Assembly (NCBI GenBank): GCA_937900285.1
Contig: CALCEM010000064.1
Coordinates: 1 to 9,430, forward strand
Source: an uncultured Fretibacterium sp.
GTDB taxonomy: Bacteria > Synergistota > Synergistia > Synergistales > Aminobacteriaceae
DNA: 9,430 bases
Direction of reading: 5' to 3'
Shown in pieces: positions 1 to 7,274 of this stretch (the first letter of the stretch is position 1; each line of letters opens with the position of its first letter). Made by a program: the position numbers and the translations under genes. The notes below the pieces were generated by a model. The model did not search any database and had not been told where the DNA came from. It saw only the letters and a list, made by a program, of their open reading frames with translations.

Positions 1-1
1 A

Positions 2-595
2 AAACTTGAAAGCATATTAGCTTCTACAATTCCTGATTCTGATAAGATTATTCGAGGTGGAAATTTACCAATTGCTCTTAAAACTGGTCGTGGTGTATAT
101 AACTATGGATTTAAGTTTAATAACATTGGTGAATACTTCAATAAAGAAGGAATGGGTCGTCTAGTTGGTGGTAAAGAATCTGTTGTTTACGCTAGTGATG
201 ATTCAGAATTTAAAGGTACATATATTTGTTCTTACGTAGTTAACTGTACTAAATGTAAAGTTACATGTGAAGAACCTTCTGAAGAAGATATTGAACAACT
301 TCGTAAATTAGGACTTGAAATAGATCTTGATTCAATGCATTGTGAAATTGATGAACCAGAACCATGTCCAACTTGCGATGTTGAATGTGTTGGTGAATGT
401 GTATATGATGAAAAACATGGACAATTATTTACTGTTCATCAAACATCACTTACATACTTTAATCCAACAGATAGAGTACTTGGACCAAACTTAACTACTG
501 ATAAAGGTCTACAAATGATTGATGAATTAGAAGAAAAAGGTGAAACAATATATAATGAACCTGAGTATTCATTTACATTTACACCTGCTGAATAA
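2..595 (+). CDS. Cysteine-rich acidic protein of unknown function, 5'-truncated by window edge
   Basis: The frame is open from base 2 to the TAA at 593-595 and gives the last 197 residues of a longer protein. The first ATG, at 152, sits mid-frame with no ribosome binding site, so it is unlikely to be the true start. I do not recognise the family. The fragment is acidic and has nine cysteines, at fragment residues 76, 82, 85, 89, 114, 122, 125, 129 and 133. They form two copies of the motif CxxCxVxC (CTKCKVTC at 82-89 and CPTCDVEC at 122-129), which suggests metal binding or disulfide knots. No membrane segment is visible. Third codon positions are almost entirely A or T, with frequent ggt and cgt and none of the ccg, gcg or tcg codons common in the rest of the window. 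This points to another source, such as phage, plasmid, transferred DNA or an assembly join. That the frame is coding is well supported; function is unknown. Confidence 0.75.
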   Translation, partial: KLESILASTIPDSDKIIRGGNLPIALKTGRGVYNYGFKFNNIGEYFNKEGMGRLVGGKESVVYASDDSEFKGTYICSYVVNCTKCKVTCEEPSEEDIEQLRKLGLEIDLDSMHCEIDEPEPCPTCDVECVGECVYDEKHGQLFTVHQTSLTYFNPTDRVLGPNLTTDKGLQMIDELEEKGETIYNEPEYSFTFTPAE

Positions 596-2802
596 TTTGA
601 CTCATTATTTTTTAAACTGGCCGTCAAAATTGTTGAACCTGATTTTAATCCAGTTATTTCGCCGGTATCAGATATTTTTACTATTTCCGGGTCTTCAATA
701 TCCCACGACACTATATTTAACACTGGAGGTGCAACGTTATAAATTCCTCCGTTGTTAGTTTCAGTAAATAAATTTAACGTAACTTCATCGCCGGCATTTA
801 AATAAATTTTTTGGGACGGAGCTATTAAATTTTTTATGCCTTCTTCCATTAACGGCGGTATGTACATTTGATTCGGACGAGAAATGCTTACTAACTCATC
901 ATTTTTAAGCGTCAAATATGAAACTTCTAAAATTCCGGAATCCTGATTATTGATCCATAAATTAATATTAAATGAATCACTATCGGCAGAAGCTATTTTA
1001 AAAAATTTCGCCTCTCCGTTAGAATTTAAAATTTCCAAATAAACATCATTGCTATATTTTCCGTTTGGCGCTTTAGCTGATAAATTCACCGATGAAATTT
1101 GCGGAGTTTCGTCATCTTCTCCTCCCAGATATTCCGGCGTTGCTCTTCCGATGTTCAAATTAAAATCATCGTCATATAAATAATTTTCATAATTTTCATT
1201 TTCGTCAGCAATTTTTAAAGAACCCTCATAACTGTTCAGAAATTTATTAAAAGCCGCATCATATTCAGCCGTAGAACTTTGCTCGGAATCAGAAGCAGTA
1301 TTTAAAATCATAAAATTATCGGTTGAACCTTTAAGCAGTTTTAAAACAGTTTCAGCGACATCCTTTTGTTTAGAAATATTTACGTGATTGTGATCCGCAA
1401 GCCCCTTAAAAGATGTCCGAGCATTTTCCGGAAATTTGTCTATTGCGCTGGGTTCTGAGACACATAAATCATGATCGTTATTATCAAAAAATACGTTTAA
1501 AAATTCCTCGACTCTTAAAATCGGCGATAAACTTTTTACTATTGGGCTTATTTTCGACAAATGTTTTTGAAGCGAAATAATAAACTGTTCTGGCAGCCAC
1601 GAAAAATTTTTAATTGCTATTATATCCGTGCGCTCTAAAGCATCGAATAATTTATTTATTTCATCCTGATCGTCCTTGACAAGTCCCAAAATAACATGAA
1701 AAGGAATTGAAGGATAACCTAAATTTGAAAGGAAATCACTATTAATTGAAATATCTTTCATGATCTCCGAAGCATCGTATTTTTGAAAAGCGAATAATTT
1801 TAATATGGGCGCTATATTTTCCCAAACCGTTTTTGCTTCCCAGTTCTGCCAGGCCGAACCGATTCCATCAAAACTTTCGCTGAAAAAATTTCCCCATGGG
1901 CTTCCCAAATTCGGAACAGCTATTAAAATTACACGGCGTATCATTCCTTGAGAGTATGATAAATTAGATTTATTTCCGGTGTCAAAATCATTTCTCAAAA
2001 ATTGACGCGCTACTAAACCCCCAGTACTATGAGCAATTACATCAACTCTGGTTGAAGCGATGCCTTGAGAATTTAATTTTTCAAGGGTTTCAATTATGCT
2101 CTTAGCCAAAGGATTATTATTATTATTTATAATTGTTCTCGGACTTTTTGAGCCGTCATAATTCCAGCCTGTTAAATTTAAATTTGAGTCGCTTAAAGTC
2201 TCCCAAAATCCATTTTTTACACCGTAAGCAAATGCGCTCTGACTATTTGAAAAAGTACCGTGAATTAAAAATATTGTTGGAGCTTGTAAATTCATCGTTA
2301 AATTTTCTGTTTTTGTATTTCCGTTTTTGCTCGTAAAATCTGCTGTAATATTAAAATCATCATCAGGATAATTTAAACCGTCCGGCCAGCTTTCGGGAGC
2401 AATTAAAACAGCAGAAGCCTGAAATTTATTATTAATTTGCACCGTTTTTAATTCCGTTGAACTTGAAATTTTTTCTCTGTCTGATAATTTTTCAAGACTG
2501 AAATATGACGGCACTGAAAATTTTACGCTTCCCTCCTCCGAAGACTGATAACGCAAAATTAAACGAGTATTCCCATCGGCTGTAATTCCTGTTTTTGAAT
2601 AATCGGAAGAATTAATTTTAAAAATCTCATTTTCAGTTAAAATATTTCCGTTATTGCCGATGTATGCATTATCTGAAAAATTATTAATGATCGTCTCAGA
2701 ATTTGTTTTTTGTCCGAGCGCATCAAAATCAGCATAAGCAGGAACAATAATTAAACACGAAAAAATTAACGAGTTCAGAATTTTATAAAAAAACTTTTCC
2801 AA
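439..2802 (-). CDS. Exported lipase-like alpha/beta hydrolase with C-terminal Big_2-like Ig domain
   Basis: This 787-residue frame starts at a TTG supported by an AGGAGG 12 nt upstream. Residues 1-24 form a signal peptide (Lys-rich start, hydrophobic core, AYA before the likely cleavage site). The alpha/beta hydrolase core spans about 175-490: FLIHG at 178-182 (oxyanion-hole region), the nucleophile motif AHSTGG at 257-262 with Ser259 (the AxSxG variant also seen in Bacillus LipA-type lipases), a likely acid at Asp443 or Asp445 before a V-x-x-x-S-A segment, and a likely catalytic His at 471 or 473 in DHNH. Residues ~560-650 look like a beta-rich module, and ~660-744 resemble a Big_2 bacterial Ig domain (VSWDIEDPEIVKI, then GEITGLKSGSTILTA). 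An exported esterase or lipase on lipids or other esters is likely; the substrate is unknown. From about residue 736 the frame reads antisense through the left-end gene, so the C-terminus is probably not native. Confidence 0.8.
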   Translation of the reverse strand: MEKFFYKILNSLIFSCLIIVPAYADFDALGQKTNSETIINNFSDNAYIGNNGNILTENEIFKINSSDYSKTGITADGNTRLILRYQSSEEGSVKFSVPSYFSLEKLSDREKISSSTELKTVQINNKFQASAVLIAPESWPDGLNYPDDDFNITADFTSKNGNTKTENLTMNLQAPTIFLIHGTFSNSQSAFAYGVKNGFWETLSDSNLNLTGWNYDGSKSPRTIINNNNNPLAKSIIETLEKLNSQGIASTRVDVIAHSTGGLVARQFLRNDFDTGNKSNLSYSQGMIRRVILIAVPNLGSPWGNFFSESFDGIGSAWQNWEAKTVWENIAPILKLFAFQKYDASEIMKDISINSDFLSNLGYPSIPFHVILGLVKDDQDEINKLFDALERTDIIAIKNFSWLPEQFIISLQKHLSKISPIVKSLSPILRVEEFLNVFFDNNDHDLCVSEPSAIDKFPENARTSFKGLADHNHVNISKQKDVAETVLKLLKGSTDNFMILNTASDSEQSSTAEYDAAFNKFLNSYEGSLKIADENENYENYLYDDDFNLNIGRATPEYLGGEDDETPQISSVNLSAKAPNGKYSNDVYLEILNSNGEAKFFKIASADSDSFNINLWINNQDSGILEVSYLTLKNDELVSISRPNQMYIPPLMEEGIKNLIAPSQKIYLNAGDEVTLNLFTETNNGGIYNVAPPVLNIVSWDIEDPEIVKISDTGEITGLKSGSTILTASLKNNESNYSAGVNVNEYSGSLYIVSPFSSNSSIICRPLSVVKFGPSTLSVGLKYVSDV

Positions 2803-2814
2803 AATAAAATAAAG

Positions 2815-2820
2815 CCTCCT
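2815..2820 (-). promoter_or_regulatory. Ribosome binding site of the lipase-like gene
   Basis: The minus strand reads AGGAGG here, 12 nt before the TTG at 2802-2800. No ATG or GTG lies between this site and the signal peptide, so the site supports TTG as the start. The spacing is slightly long. An ATT codon three bases upstream of the TTG would be spaced better but is a rare initiator. Confidence 0.6.
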
Positions 2821-2838
2821 TATAATTTAATATTAACA

Positions 2839-2877
2839 AAGACAGCCCCATAAAAAAATTTTTCTAGGAACTGCCTT
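2839..2877 (-). terminator. Candidate terminator after gudD
   Basis: Read on the minus strand, bases 2877-2867 (AAGGCAGTTCC) pair with 2849-2839 (GGGGCTGTCTT) in an 11-bp stem containing three G-U pairs. An A5/T-rich inner segment can extend the stem. On the plus strand those wobbles become mismatches, so the structure fits minus-strand transcription, downstream of gudD and upstream of the lipase-like gene. The following T-run is short (TTTGTT), so termination may be only partial. Confidence 0.45.
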
Positions 2878-2924
2878 AAGTTTGGGAATTATACAGCTTA
2901 AATAATATTTATTTAATTAATTTC

Positions 2925-4253
2925 TCAGCGCACCAAACACGGTTTTTTATTATCAAATTTCCAGCCCGGTATTAAATACTGCATTCCTTTAGCATCATCA
3001 CGAGCACCGAGACCGTATTTAAAATATAATTCATTTGCTTTCTTAATTTGATCGAGATCTATTTCGATGCCGAGTCCGCCTTTTTTCGGTAAATCAATGC
3101 AACCGCCAATAATTTGCATCGGTTCTTTCGTCAATCTTTCGCGGCCTTCCTGCCAAATCCAATGCGTGTCAATTCCGTTCATTTTTCCGGGAATAGCTGC
3201 GGCACATTGGACGACCATTGCGAGCGAAATATCAAAATGATTATTTGAATGACATCCCCACATTAATCCGAAATCGTTACATAATTGTCCAACTCTTACA
3301 GAACCGTTCATCGTCCAGAAATGAGGATCAGCTAACGGAATATCTACAGCCTGTAATGTTAAAGCGTGACACATTTGCCGCCAATCTGTATTAATCATAT
3401 TTGTAGCGGTTGGCATCATTGCTGCTTTACGAAATTCGGCCATGACTTCGCGTCCACTGAAACCGGCTTCAGCTCCGCAGGGGTCTTCACAATATGCTAA
3501 ACATTCTTTTAATTCCGGTGCAATTTCGAGGGCTTCTTTTAAACTCCAGCAGCCATTTGGATCTAAATCTACGCGGGCGTTTGGAAAAGCTTTTTTAATT
3601 GCCTGGACTGCTTTTAATTCTTCGCGAGGTTTTAATACTCCGCCTTTTAATTTGAAATCTTCGAAGCCGTATTTTTCGTGAGTAGCTTTTGCTAGAGCGA
3701 CAATTTTTTCCGGCGTTAATGCTTCTTCGTGGCGTAATCTGTACCAGTCGCAAGGGCTGTCTGGTTCTTCTTCGTAAGGTAAATCGGTTTTTTTGCGATC
3801 ACCAATGAAAAATAAATAACTTAAAAATCTTACGCGTTCCCTCTGAATTCCATCACCCATTAAAGCAGCTGCCGGGACATCCAAAAATTTCCCCATCAAA
3901 TCCAATAACGGAGCTTCAACCGCTGTAACAACATGAACGCCCGTTCTTAAATCAAAAGTTTGCAGACCTCTAACGTCATCTTTTATATTTTCGTCGAGCC
4001 ATTTGCGGATTTTATTAAGGGTGTCTTTATAATCTGCAATCCTAGTCCCAACGACAAATTTTTTTACGTCTTCGAGAGCTTTTGTAATTTTTTGTCCGCC
4101 AGGAACTTCGCCGGCTCCTAAATTTCCGTTTGAGTCTTCGAGAATTACAATATTGCGCGTGAAAAACGGAGCATGTGCGCCACTTAAATTTAATTCCATG
4201 CAGTCATGTCCGGCAACTGGATAAACGTCCATTTTTGTTATTTTTGGTATCAT
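2925..4253 (-). CDS. gudD: D-glucarate dehydratase (enolase superfamily)
   Basis: This cytoplasmic enzyme dehydrates D-glucarate, and usually L-idarate, to 5-keto-4-deoxy-D-glucarate, the first step of glucarate catabolism. The 442-residue protein matches the E. coli enzyme in length and along its whole course, with positions shifted by four. The N-terminal capping region carries SGAHAPFFTRN (24-34) and GLQTFDLRT (96-104). The barrel has the KLKGG motif with catalytic Lys201 and Lys203, metal ligands Asp231, Glu256 and Asn285, and the His335-Asp309 dyad (LADPHFW, GCHSNNHFD). It ends in the family-typical GWKFDNKKPCLVR. The ATG start has GGAGG 9 nt upstream. Nothing essential is missing, so the enzyme should be active. 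It stands alone: no aldolase, reductase, kinase, transporter or sugar-acid regulator gene is adjacent, so the rest of the pathway must lie elsewhere. It is divergent from whiA and lies upstream of the lipase-like gene on the same strand. Confidence 0.96.
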   Translation of the reverse strand: MIPKITKMDVYPVAGHDCMELNLSGAHAPFFTRNIVILEDSNGNLGAGEVPGGQKITKALEDVKKFVVGTRIADYKDTLNKIRKWLDENIKDDVRGLQTFDLRTGVHVVTAVEAPLLDLMGKFLDVPAAALMGDGIQRERVRFLSYLFFIGDRKKTDLPYEEEPDSPCDWYRLRHEEALTPEKIVALAKATHEKYGFEDFKLKGGVLKPREELKAVQAIKKAFPNARVDLDPNGCWSLKEALEIAPELKECLAYCEDPCGAEAGFSGREVMAEFRKAAMMPTATNMINTDWRQMCHALTLQAVDIPLADPHFWTMNGSVRVGQLCNDFGLMWGCHSNNHFDISLAMVVQCAAAIPGKMNGIDTHWIWQEGRERLTKEPMQIIGGCIDLPKKGGLGIEIDLDQIKKANELYFKYGLGARDDAKGMQYLIPGWKFDNKKPCLVR

Positions 4254-4262
4254 GCGGGAAAA

Positions 4263-4267
4263 CCTCC
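4263..4267 (-). promoter_or_regulatory. Ribosome binding site of gudD
   Basis: The minus strand reads GGAGG 9 nt before the ATG at 4253-4251. This fixes the gudD start, which also matches the family N-terminus (MDVYPVAGHD). A TATAAT hexamer on the minus strand at 4335-4330 could be the -10 element of its promoter, but I see no clear -35. Confidence 0.7.
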
Positions 4268-4274
4268 ATACAAC

Positions 4275-4304
4275 AAGATTTAAAAAAGATTTAAAAATTT
4301 TTAA
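4275..4304. repeat. Tandem 11-mer and adjoining 14-bp palindrome upstream of gudD
   Basis: Two direct copies of AAGATTTAAAA lie back to back (4275-4285 and 4286-4296). The second runs into the perfect palindrome TTAAAAATTTTTAA (4291-4304). They sit 22-51 bp upstream of the gudD start, in the transcribed leader or promoter zone of the gudD-whiA divergent region. They could be an operator, but such AT-only patterns also arise by chance in this base composition. Confidence 0.35.
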
Positions 4305-4377
4305 GTGCGAAAAAACTCAAAACACGGGAATTATATAACGCTAATAAATTATAAAAAATGTAAAAATTCGTGATAGT

Positions 4378-4407
4378 TTGAATTAAAATTTAAGACACTA
4401 ATATAAA
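4378..4407 (+). promoter_or_regulatory. Candidate sigma-70-type promoter for whiA-pgk-tpiA
   Basis: TTGAAT (4378-4383) and TATAAA (4402-4407) are separated by 18 bp and lie just upstream of the whiA ATG at 4427. Transcription would begin within roughly 15 nt of the start codon. This fits the lack of any Shine-Dalgarno sequence before whiA and suggests a short or nearly leaderless 5' end. In such AT-rich sequence the match is only suggestive. Confidence 0.45.
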
Positions 4408-4426
4408 AGCGAGTTGTAAAAAATTT

Positions 4427-5287
4427 ATGATCTCATGGCCGGATTTTGTTTTTGATGAAATTTTAACGTGTAACATAAAAAATAATTATGATGCTTTATG
4501 CGAAATTGCCGGAATATTTTCAGGTTTGGACGAAAAATTTTTAACCAGACGCATAATATTAGCGCGAAGAGTTTTAAAATTATGGGATGTTAGCGGACTA
4601 AATAAAAATAAAAGTTACAAAATAAAAATTATCCGCTGCGTAAAAAATAAAAAATCAATCCTAAAATTTAATATTACAAACCAGGAATTATTTTTTAATG
4701 AAATTATGAATTTTGCAGATTCCGTAAATTTTTCATGGGACTTTTTGCGCGGATTGTTCGCGAGCTGCGGGAATTTGTATTTACCGAAATCCGGATATTA
4801 TTTAAATCTTAAGCCACATAATTTTTTTATAGCCCAAAAATTTATAAAGCTCTCTAATTTACACTGGCATCAGTCAAAAAATTTTAATTTAAATTTACGC
4901 CGGCAGGAAGACATCGTAACTTTTATGGCAAATATCGGATTAAGTTCAACAGCTTTAAAACTCGAAGACCGAGCAATATTAAACGAAATAAAAAATAATG
5001 CTAACCGCTTGAATAATTTCGAAGCAGCAAATATAAAACGCTCTATTAAATCAGCAGCTGAACAATTAGAAAACGTGAAATATATTATTGAGAGCGGATT
5101 ATTAAATGATTTACCGGACAATAAAAATATTCAGGAATTTATTAAACTTAGAATCGAATATCCGGACTTGAATTTAAAAGAGTTAGGTGAAAAATTTAAA
5201 GTACCGTTAAAAAATTATGCTGTAAAATATCTCTATTCAAAAATAAAAAATTTTATTAAATTCGATCGGAGAGGAAAATCTCAATGA
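4427..5287 (+). CDS. whiA: DNA-binding protein WhiA
   Basis: WhiA proteins combine a degenerate LAGLIDADG homing-endonuclease fold with a C-terminal helix-turn-helix. They regulate sporulation in actinomycetes and affect cell division and metabolism in Firmicutes. The 286 residues here, slightly shorter than the usual ~310, keep the family layout. There is a weak first LAGLIDADG-like half (EIAGIFSGLDEKF, 26-38), the middle core FLRGLFASCGNLYLPKSGYY (106-125), and the hallmark segment LNEIKNNANRLNNFEAANI (185-203) followed by AAEQLENVKYI (210-220). A helix-turn-helix region lies at about 232-278, with LKELGEKFKVP at 250-260. The usual recognition-helix sequence (family form near SKSGVNHRLRKI) is replaced by LKNYAVKYLYSKI, so DNA binding may differ. 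There is no clear ribosome binding site before the ATG. The stop overlaps the pgk start by 4 nt (ATGA), indicating translational coupling. Confidence 0.9.
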   Translation: MISWPDFVFDEILTCNIKNNYDALCEIAGIFSGLDEKFLTRRIILARRVLKLWDVSGLNKNKSYKIKIIRCVKNKKSILKFNITNQELFFNEIMNFADSVNFSWDFLRGLFASCGNLYLPKSGYYLNLKPHNFFIAQKFIKLSNLHWHQSKNFNLNLRRQEDIVTFMANIGLSSTALKLEDRAILNEIKNNANRLNNFEAANIKRSIKSAAEQLENVKYIIESGLLNDLPDNKNIQEFIKLRIEYPDLNLKELGEKFKVPLKNYAVKYLYSKIKNFIKFDRRGKSQ

Positions 5288-6477
5288 AGCTCAAGACATT
5301 CACACCTGCAGATGTAAGCGGTAAAAAAGTATTAATGCGCGTTGATTTTAATGTCCCGTTTAAAGATGGCAAAGTGAAAGATAACGCCAGAATTTTAGCT
5401 CATACCAGCACGCTTAAAAAATTGCTCGACGCTGGCGCAAAAGTCGCACTCGTTTCACATTTTGGACGGCCAAAAGGTCAGGTTAACCCGGATTTTTCGT
5501 TAAAACAAATCGTCCCAGATGTCGAAAAAGCTTATAACTTAAAAGTAAAATTCGTAAACGACTGCGTAGGCGAAGAAGTCGAAAAAGCAATTAATTCCGT
5601 TCAGCCCGGAGAAATTGTTTTACTGGAAAATTCAAGATTCCACCCCGAAGAACAAAAGAATGATCCGGAATTTGCCAAAAAAATGGCCGCTCCCTTTGAT
5701 GTTTTCGTGATGGATGCTTTCAGCGCATGTCATCGAGCAGATGCTTCAACTTGCGGAGTAATCGATTATGTTAAAAATTCTTTCGCCGGTGATCTCTTAG
5801 GCCGTGAAGCCGAAATGTTAGGAGCAGTCAGCGAAAATCCTGCAAAACCTTACGTTTTAATTTTAGGTGGCGCAAAAGTTGCTGATAAAATTACGATCGT
5901 CGGGAATTTATTGAGCAAAGCTACAACAATTTTAATCGGCGGCGGAATGGCTTACACTTTCTTAAAAGCTCAAGGCAAAGAGGTCGGGAAATCTTTATGC
6001 GATGTTGATCATTTAGATTTTGCGAAGGACACGCTCAAAAAAGCTGCTGATCTCGGAGTAAAAATTTTATTGCCAGTCGACAGCGTTGTAGCTTCCGGAA
6101 TGGATGCAACTGAAACTGAAATAGCCTCAAGCGATAACATGCCAGCCGATAAAATGGGACTCGATATTGGACCGGAGACAATTAAATTATTTAGCAAAGC
6201 TCTCGAAGGCGCAAAATCTATTTTATGGAATGGCCCAATGGGAGTTTTTGAAGATCCAAAATTTGCAAAAGGCACTGATGAACTCGCTCAGGCTGTCGCG
6301 AACATGACCCAGAAATTTGGAACTGTAAGCGTGATCGGTGGCGGTGATACAGCTTCAGCAGTCAGACAATTTAAAGTCGCTGATAAAGTTTCACACGTTT
6401 CAACCGGCGGCGGTGCAAGTTTGGAATATTGCGAAGGGAAAAAATTACCGGGCATGGAACCATTCAGAGCCGAATAA
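5284..6477 (+). CDS. pgk: Phosphoglycerate kinase
   Basis: This cytoplasmic glycolytic enzyme transfers phosphate between 1,3-bisphosphoglycerate and ADP, giving 3-phosphoglycerate and ATP, and runs in reverse for gluconeogenesis. The 397-residue length is normal. The N-terminal substrate domain has RVDFNVPFKDG (19-29), Arg36, SHFGRPKG (58-65), Arg118 and HRADAS (150-155). The C-terminal nucleotide domain has GGAKVADKI (195-203), GGGMAYTFLKA (219-229), NGPMGVFE (316-323), IGGGDTASAV (351-360) and STGGGASLEY (373-382). All expected catalytic residues are present. Small departures from the usual motifs are NSRF for NVRF and DAFSACHR for DAFGTAHR, the latter adding a cysteine near the substrate site. 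The ATG overlaps the whiA stop, and GGAGAGG ends 9 nt upstream, so pgk can also be initiated independently. tpiA follows after a 38-nt gap. Confidence 0.98.
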   Translation: MKLKTFTPADVSGKKVLMRVDFNVPFKDGKVKDNARILAHTSTLKKLLDAGAKVALVSHFGRPKGQVNPDFSLKQIVPDVEKAYNLKVKFVNDCVGEEVEKAINSVQPGEIVLLENSRFHPEEQKNDPEFAKKMAAPFDVFVMDAFSACHRADASTCGVIDYVKNSFAGDLLGREAEMLGAVSENPAKPYVLILGGAKVADKITIVGNLLSKATTILIGGGMAYTFLKAQGKEVGKSLCDVDHLDFAKDTLKKAADLGVKILLPVDSVVASGMDATETEIASSDNMPADKMGLDIGPETIKLFSKALEGAKSILWNGPMGVFEDPKFAKGTDELAQAVANMTQKFGTVSVIGGGDTASAVRQFKVADKVSHVSTGGGASLEYCEGKKLPGMEPFRAE

Positions 6478-6515
6478 TTTTTTTAAATTTTAAATCTGGA
6501 GAAAATAATTTAATC

Positions 6516-7262
6516 ATGAAAAAAATATATTTATACGGAAATTGGAAAATGCACATGAATAAGGCCGAAACCGAAAAATTTTTTATTGATTTCAAACCAG
6601 CCTACGAAATTTATAAAAATGATCCCGACCTTGAAGTTGGAGTTTTTGCCCCGTTTACGTCTTTATGGGCTGCTGCTGAAGGTGCTAAAAATAACGGCGT
6701 TATATTCGGTGCTGAAAATGTTTATTTTGAACCTAAAGGAGCATTTACCGGAGAAGTTTCAATCCCAATGCTTCAGGAAATCGGCGTAACTCATATAATT
6801 TTAGGTCACAGCGAACGCAGACATATTTTTAACGAGCCTGACGACATGATCGCTAAAAAAGTTAAAGCAGTTCTCGATGCAAATATTATCCCGGTTTTAT
6901 GTTACGGCGAAACTCTGGACGAACGCGAATCCGGAAAAACTTTTGAGGTCATGACACGCCAATTAAAAAGCGCAATAAGCAATTTAAAGCCCGAAGAAGT
7001 CCGCAAAATAATTTATGCTTATGAACCAGTTTGGGCAATCGGGACCGGAAAATCTGCAACATCTGAACAAGCTCAAGAGGTTTGCGAATGGAGCAGGAAT
7101 TTAATAGCCGATCCAAAAGTCGTAATTTTATACGGCGGAAGTGTAAAAGGTTCAAACGCAAAAGAATTATTAAGCATGAAAGATATTGACGGGGCACTTG
7201 TGGGCGGAGCTTCGTTAAAACCTGATACATTTTTGGAAATTTATAAGGCGTATAAAAATTAA
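6516..7262 (+). CDS. tpiA: Triose-phosphate isomerase
   Basis: This enzyme interconverts dihydroxyacetone phosphate and glyceraldehyde 3-phosphate in glycolysis and gluconeogenesis, as a cytoplasmic TIM-barrel dimer. The 248 residues are the usual length. Visible active-site elements are GNWKMH (8-13) with Asn9 and catalytic Lys11, GHSERR (97-102) with His98, YEPVWAIGTGKSAT (169-182) with catalytic base Glu170 and the mobile loop 6, GGSV (207-210) and VGGASL (229-234), which close over the phosphate. The ATG at 6516 is chosen because the protein then starts directly with the conserved first strand (KKIYLYGNWKM). GGAG at 6498-6501 lies 14 nt upstream, a slightly long spacing. It shares a transcript with whiA and pgk, and a strong terminator follows the stop codon. 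Confidence 0.98.
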   Translation: MKKIYLYGNWKMHMNKAETEKFFIDFKPAYEIYKNDPDLEVGVFAPFTSLWAAAEGAKNNGVIFGAENVYFEPKGAFTGEVSIPMLQEIGVTHIILGHSERRHIFNEPDDMIAKKVKAVLDANIIPVLCYGETLDERESGKTFEVMTRQLKSAISNLKPEEVRKIIYAYEPVWAIGTGKSATSEQAQEVCEWSRNLIADPKVVILYGGSVKGSNAKELLSMKDIDGALVGGASLKPDTFLEIYKAYKN

Positions 7263-7274
7263 TTAGTAAAATTC

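Noticed and set aside
540..758. Plus-strand frame spanning the end of the left gene and the lipase 3' end
   Set aside because: It crosses the compositional border, has no ribosome binding site, and its Leu/His-rich product is typical of an antisense frame.
3442..3681. Plus-strand frame inside gudD
   Set aside because: It is the antisense shadow of conserved catalytic-domain codons, with no independent start signal.
4305..4426. Small gene or structured RNA in the gudD-whiA intergenic region
   Set aside because: There is no open frame with a ribosome binding site and no convincing stable stem, only AT-rich promoter-like sequence.
6429..6515. N-terminal extension of triose-phosphate isomerase by 29 residues
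   Set aside because: It would overlap pgk by about 50 bases and precede the conserved first strand. The ATG at 6516 gives the normal length and has a GGAG upstream.
6949..7230. Minus-strand frame inside tpiA
   Set aside because: It lies wholly opposite a highly conserved gene, has no ribosome binding site and no recognisable protein character.
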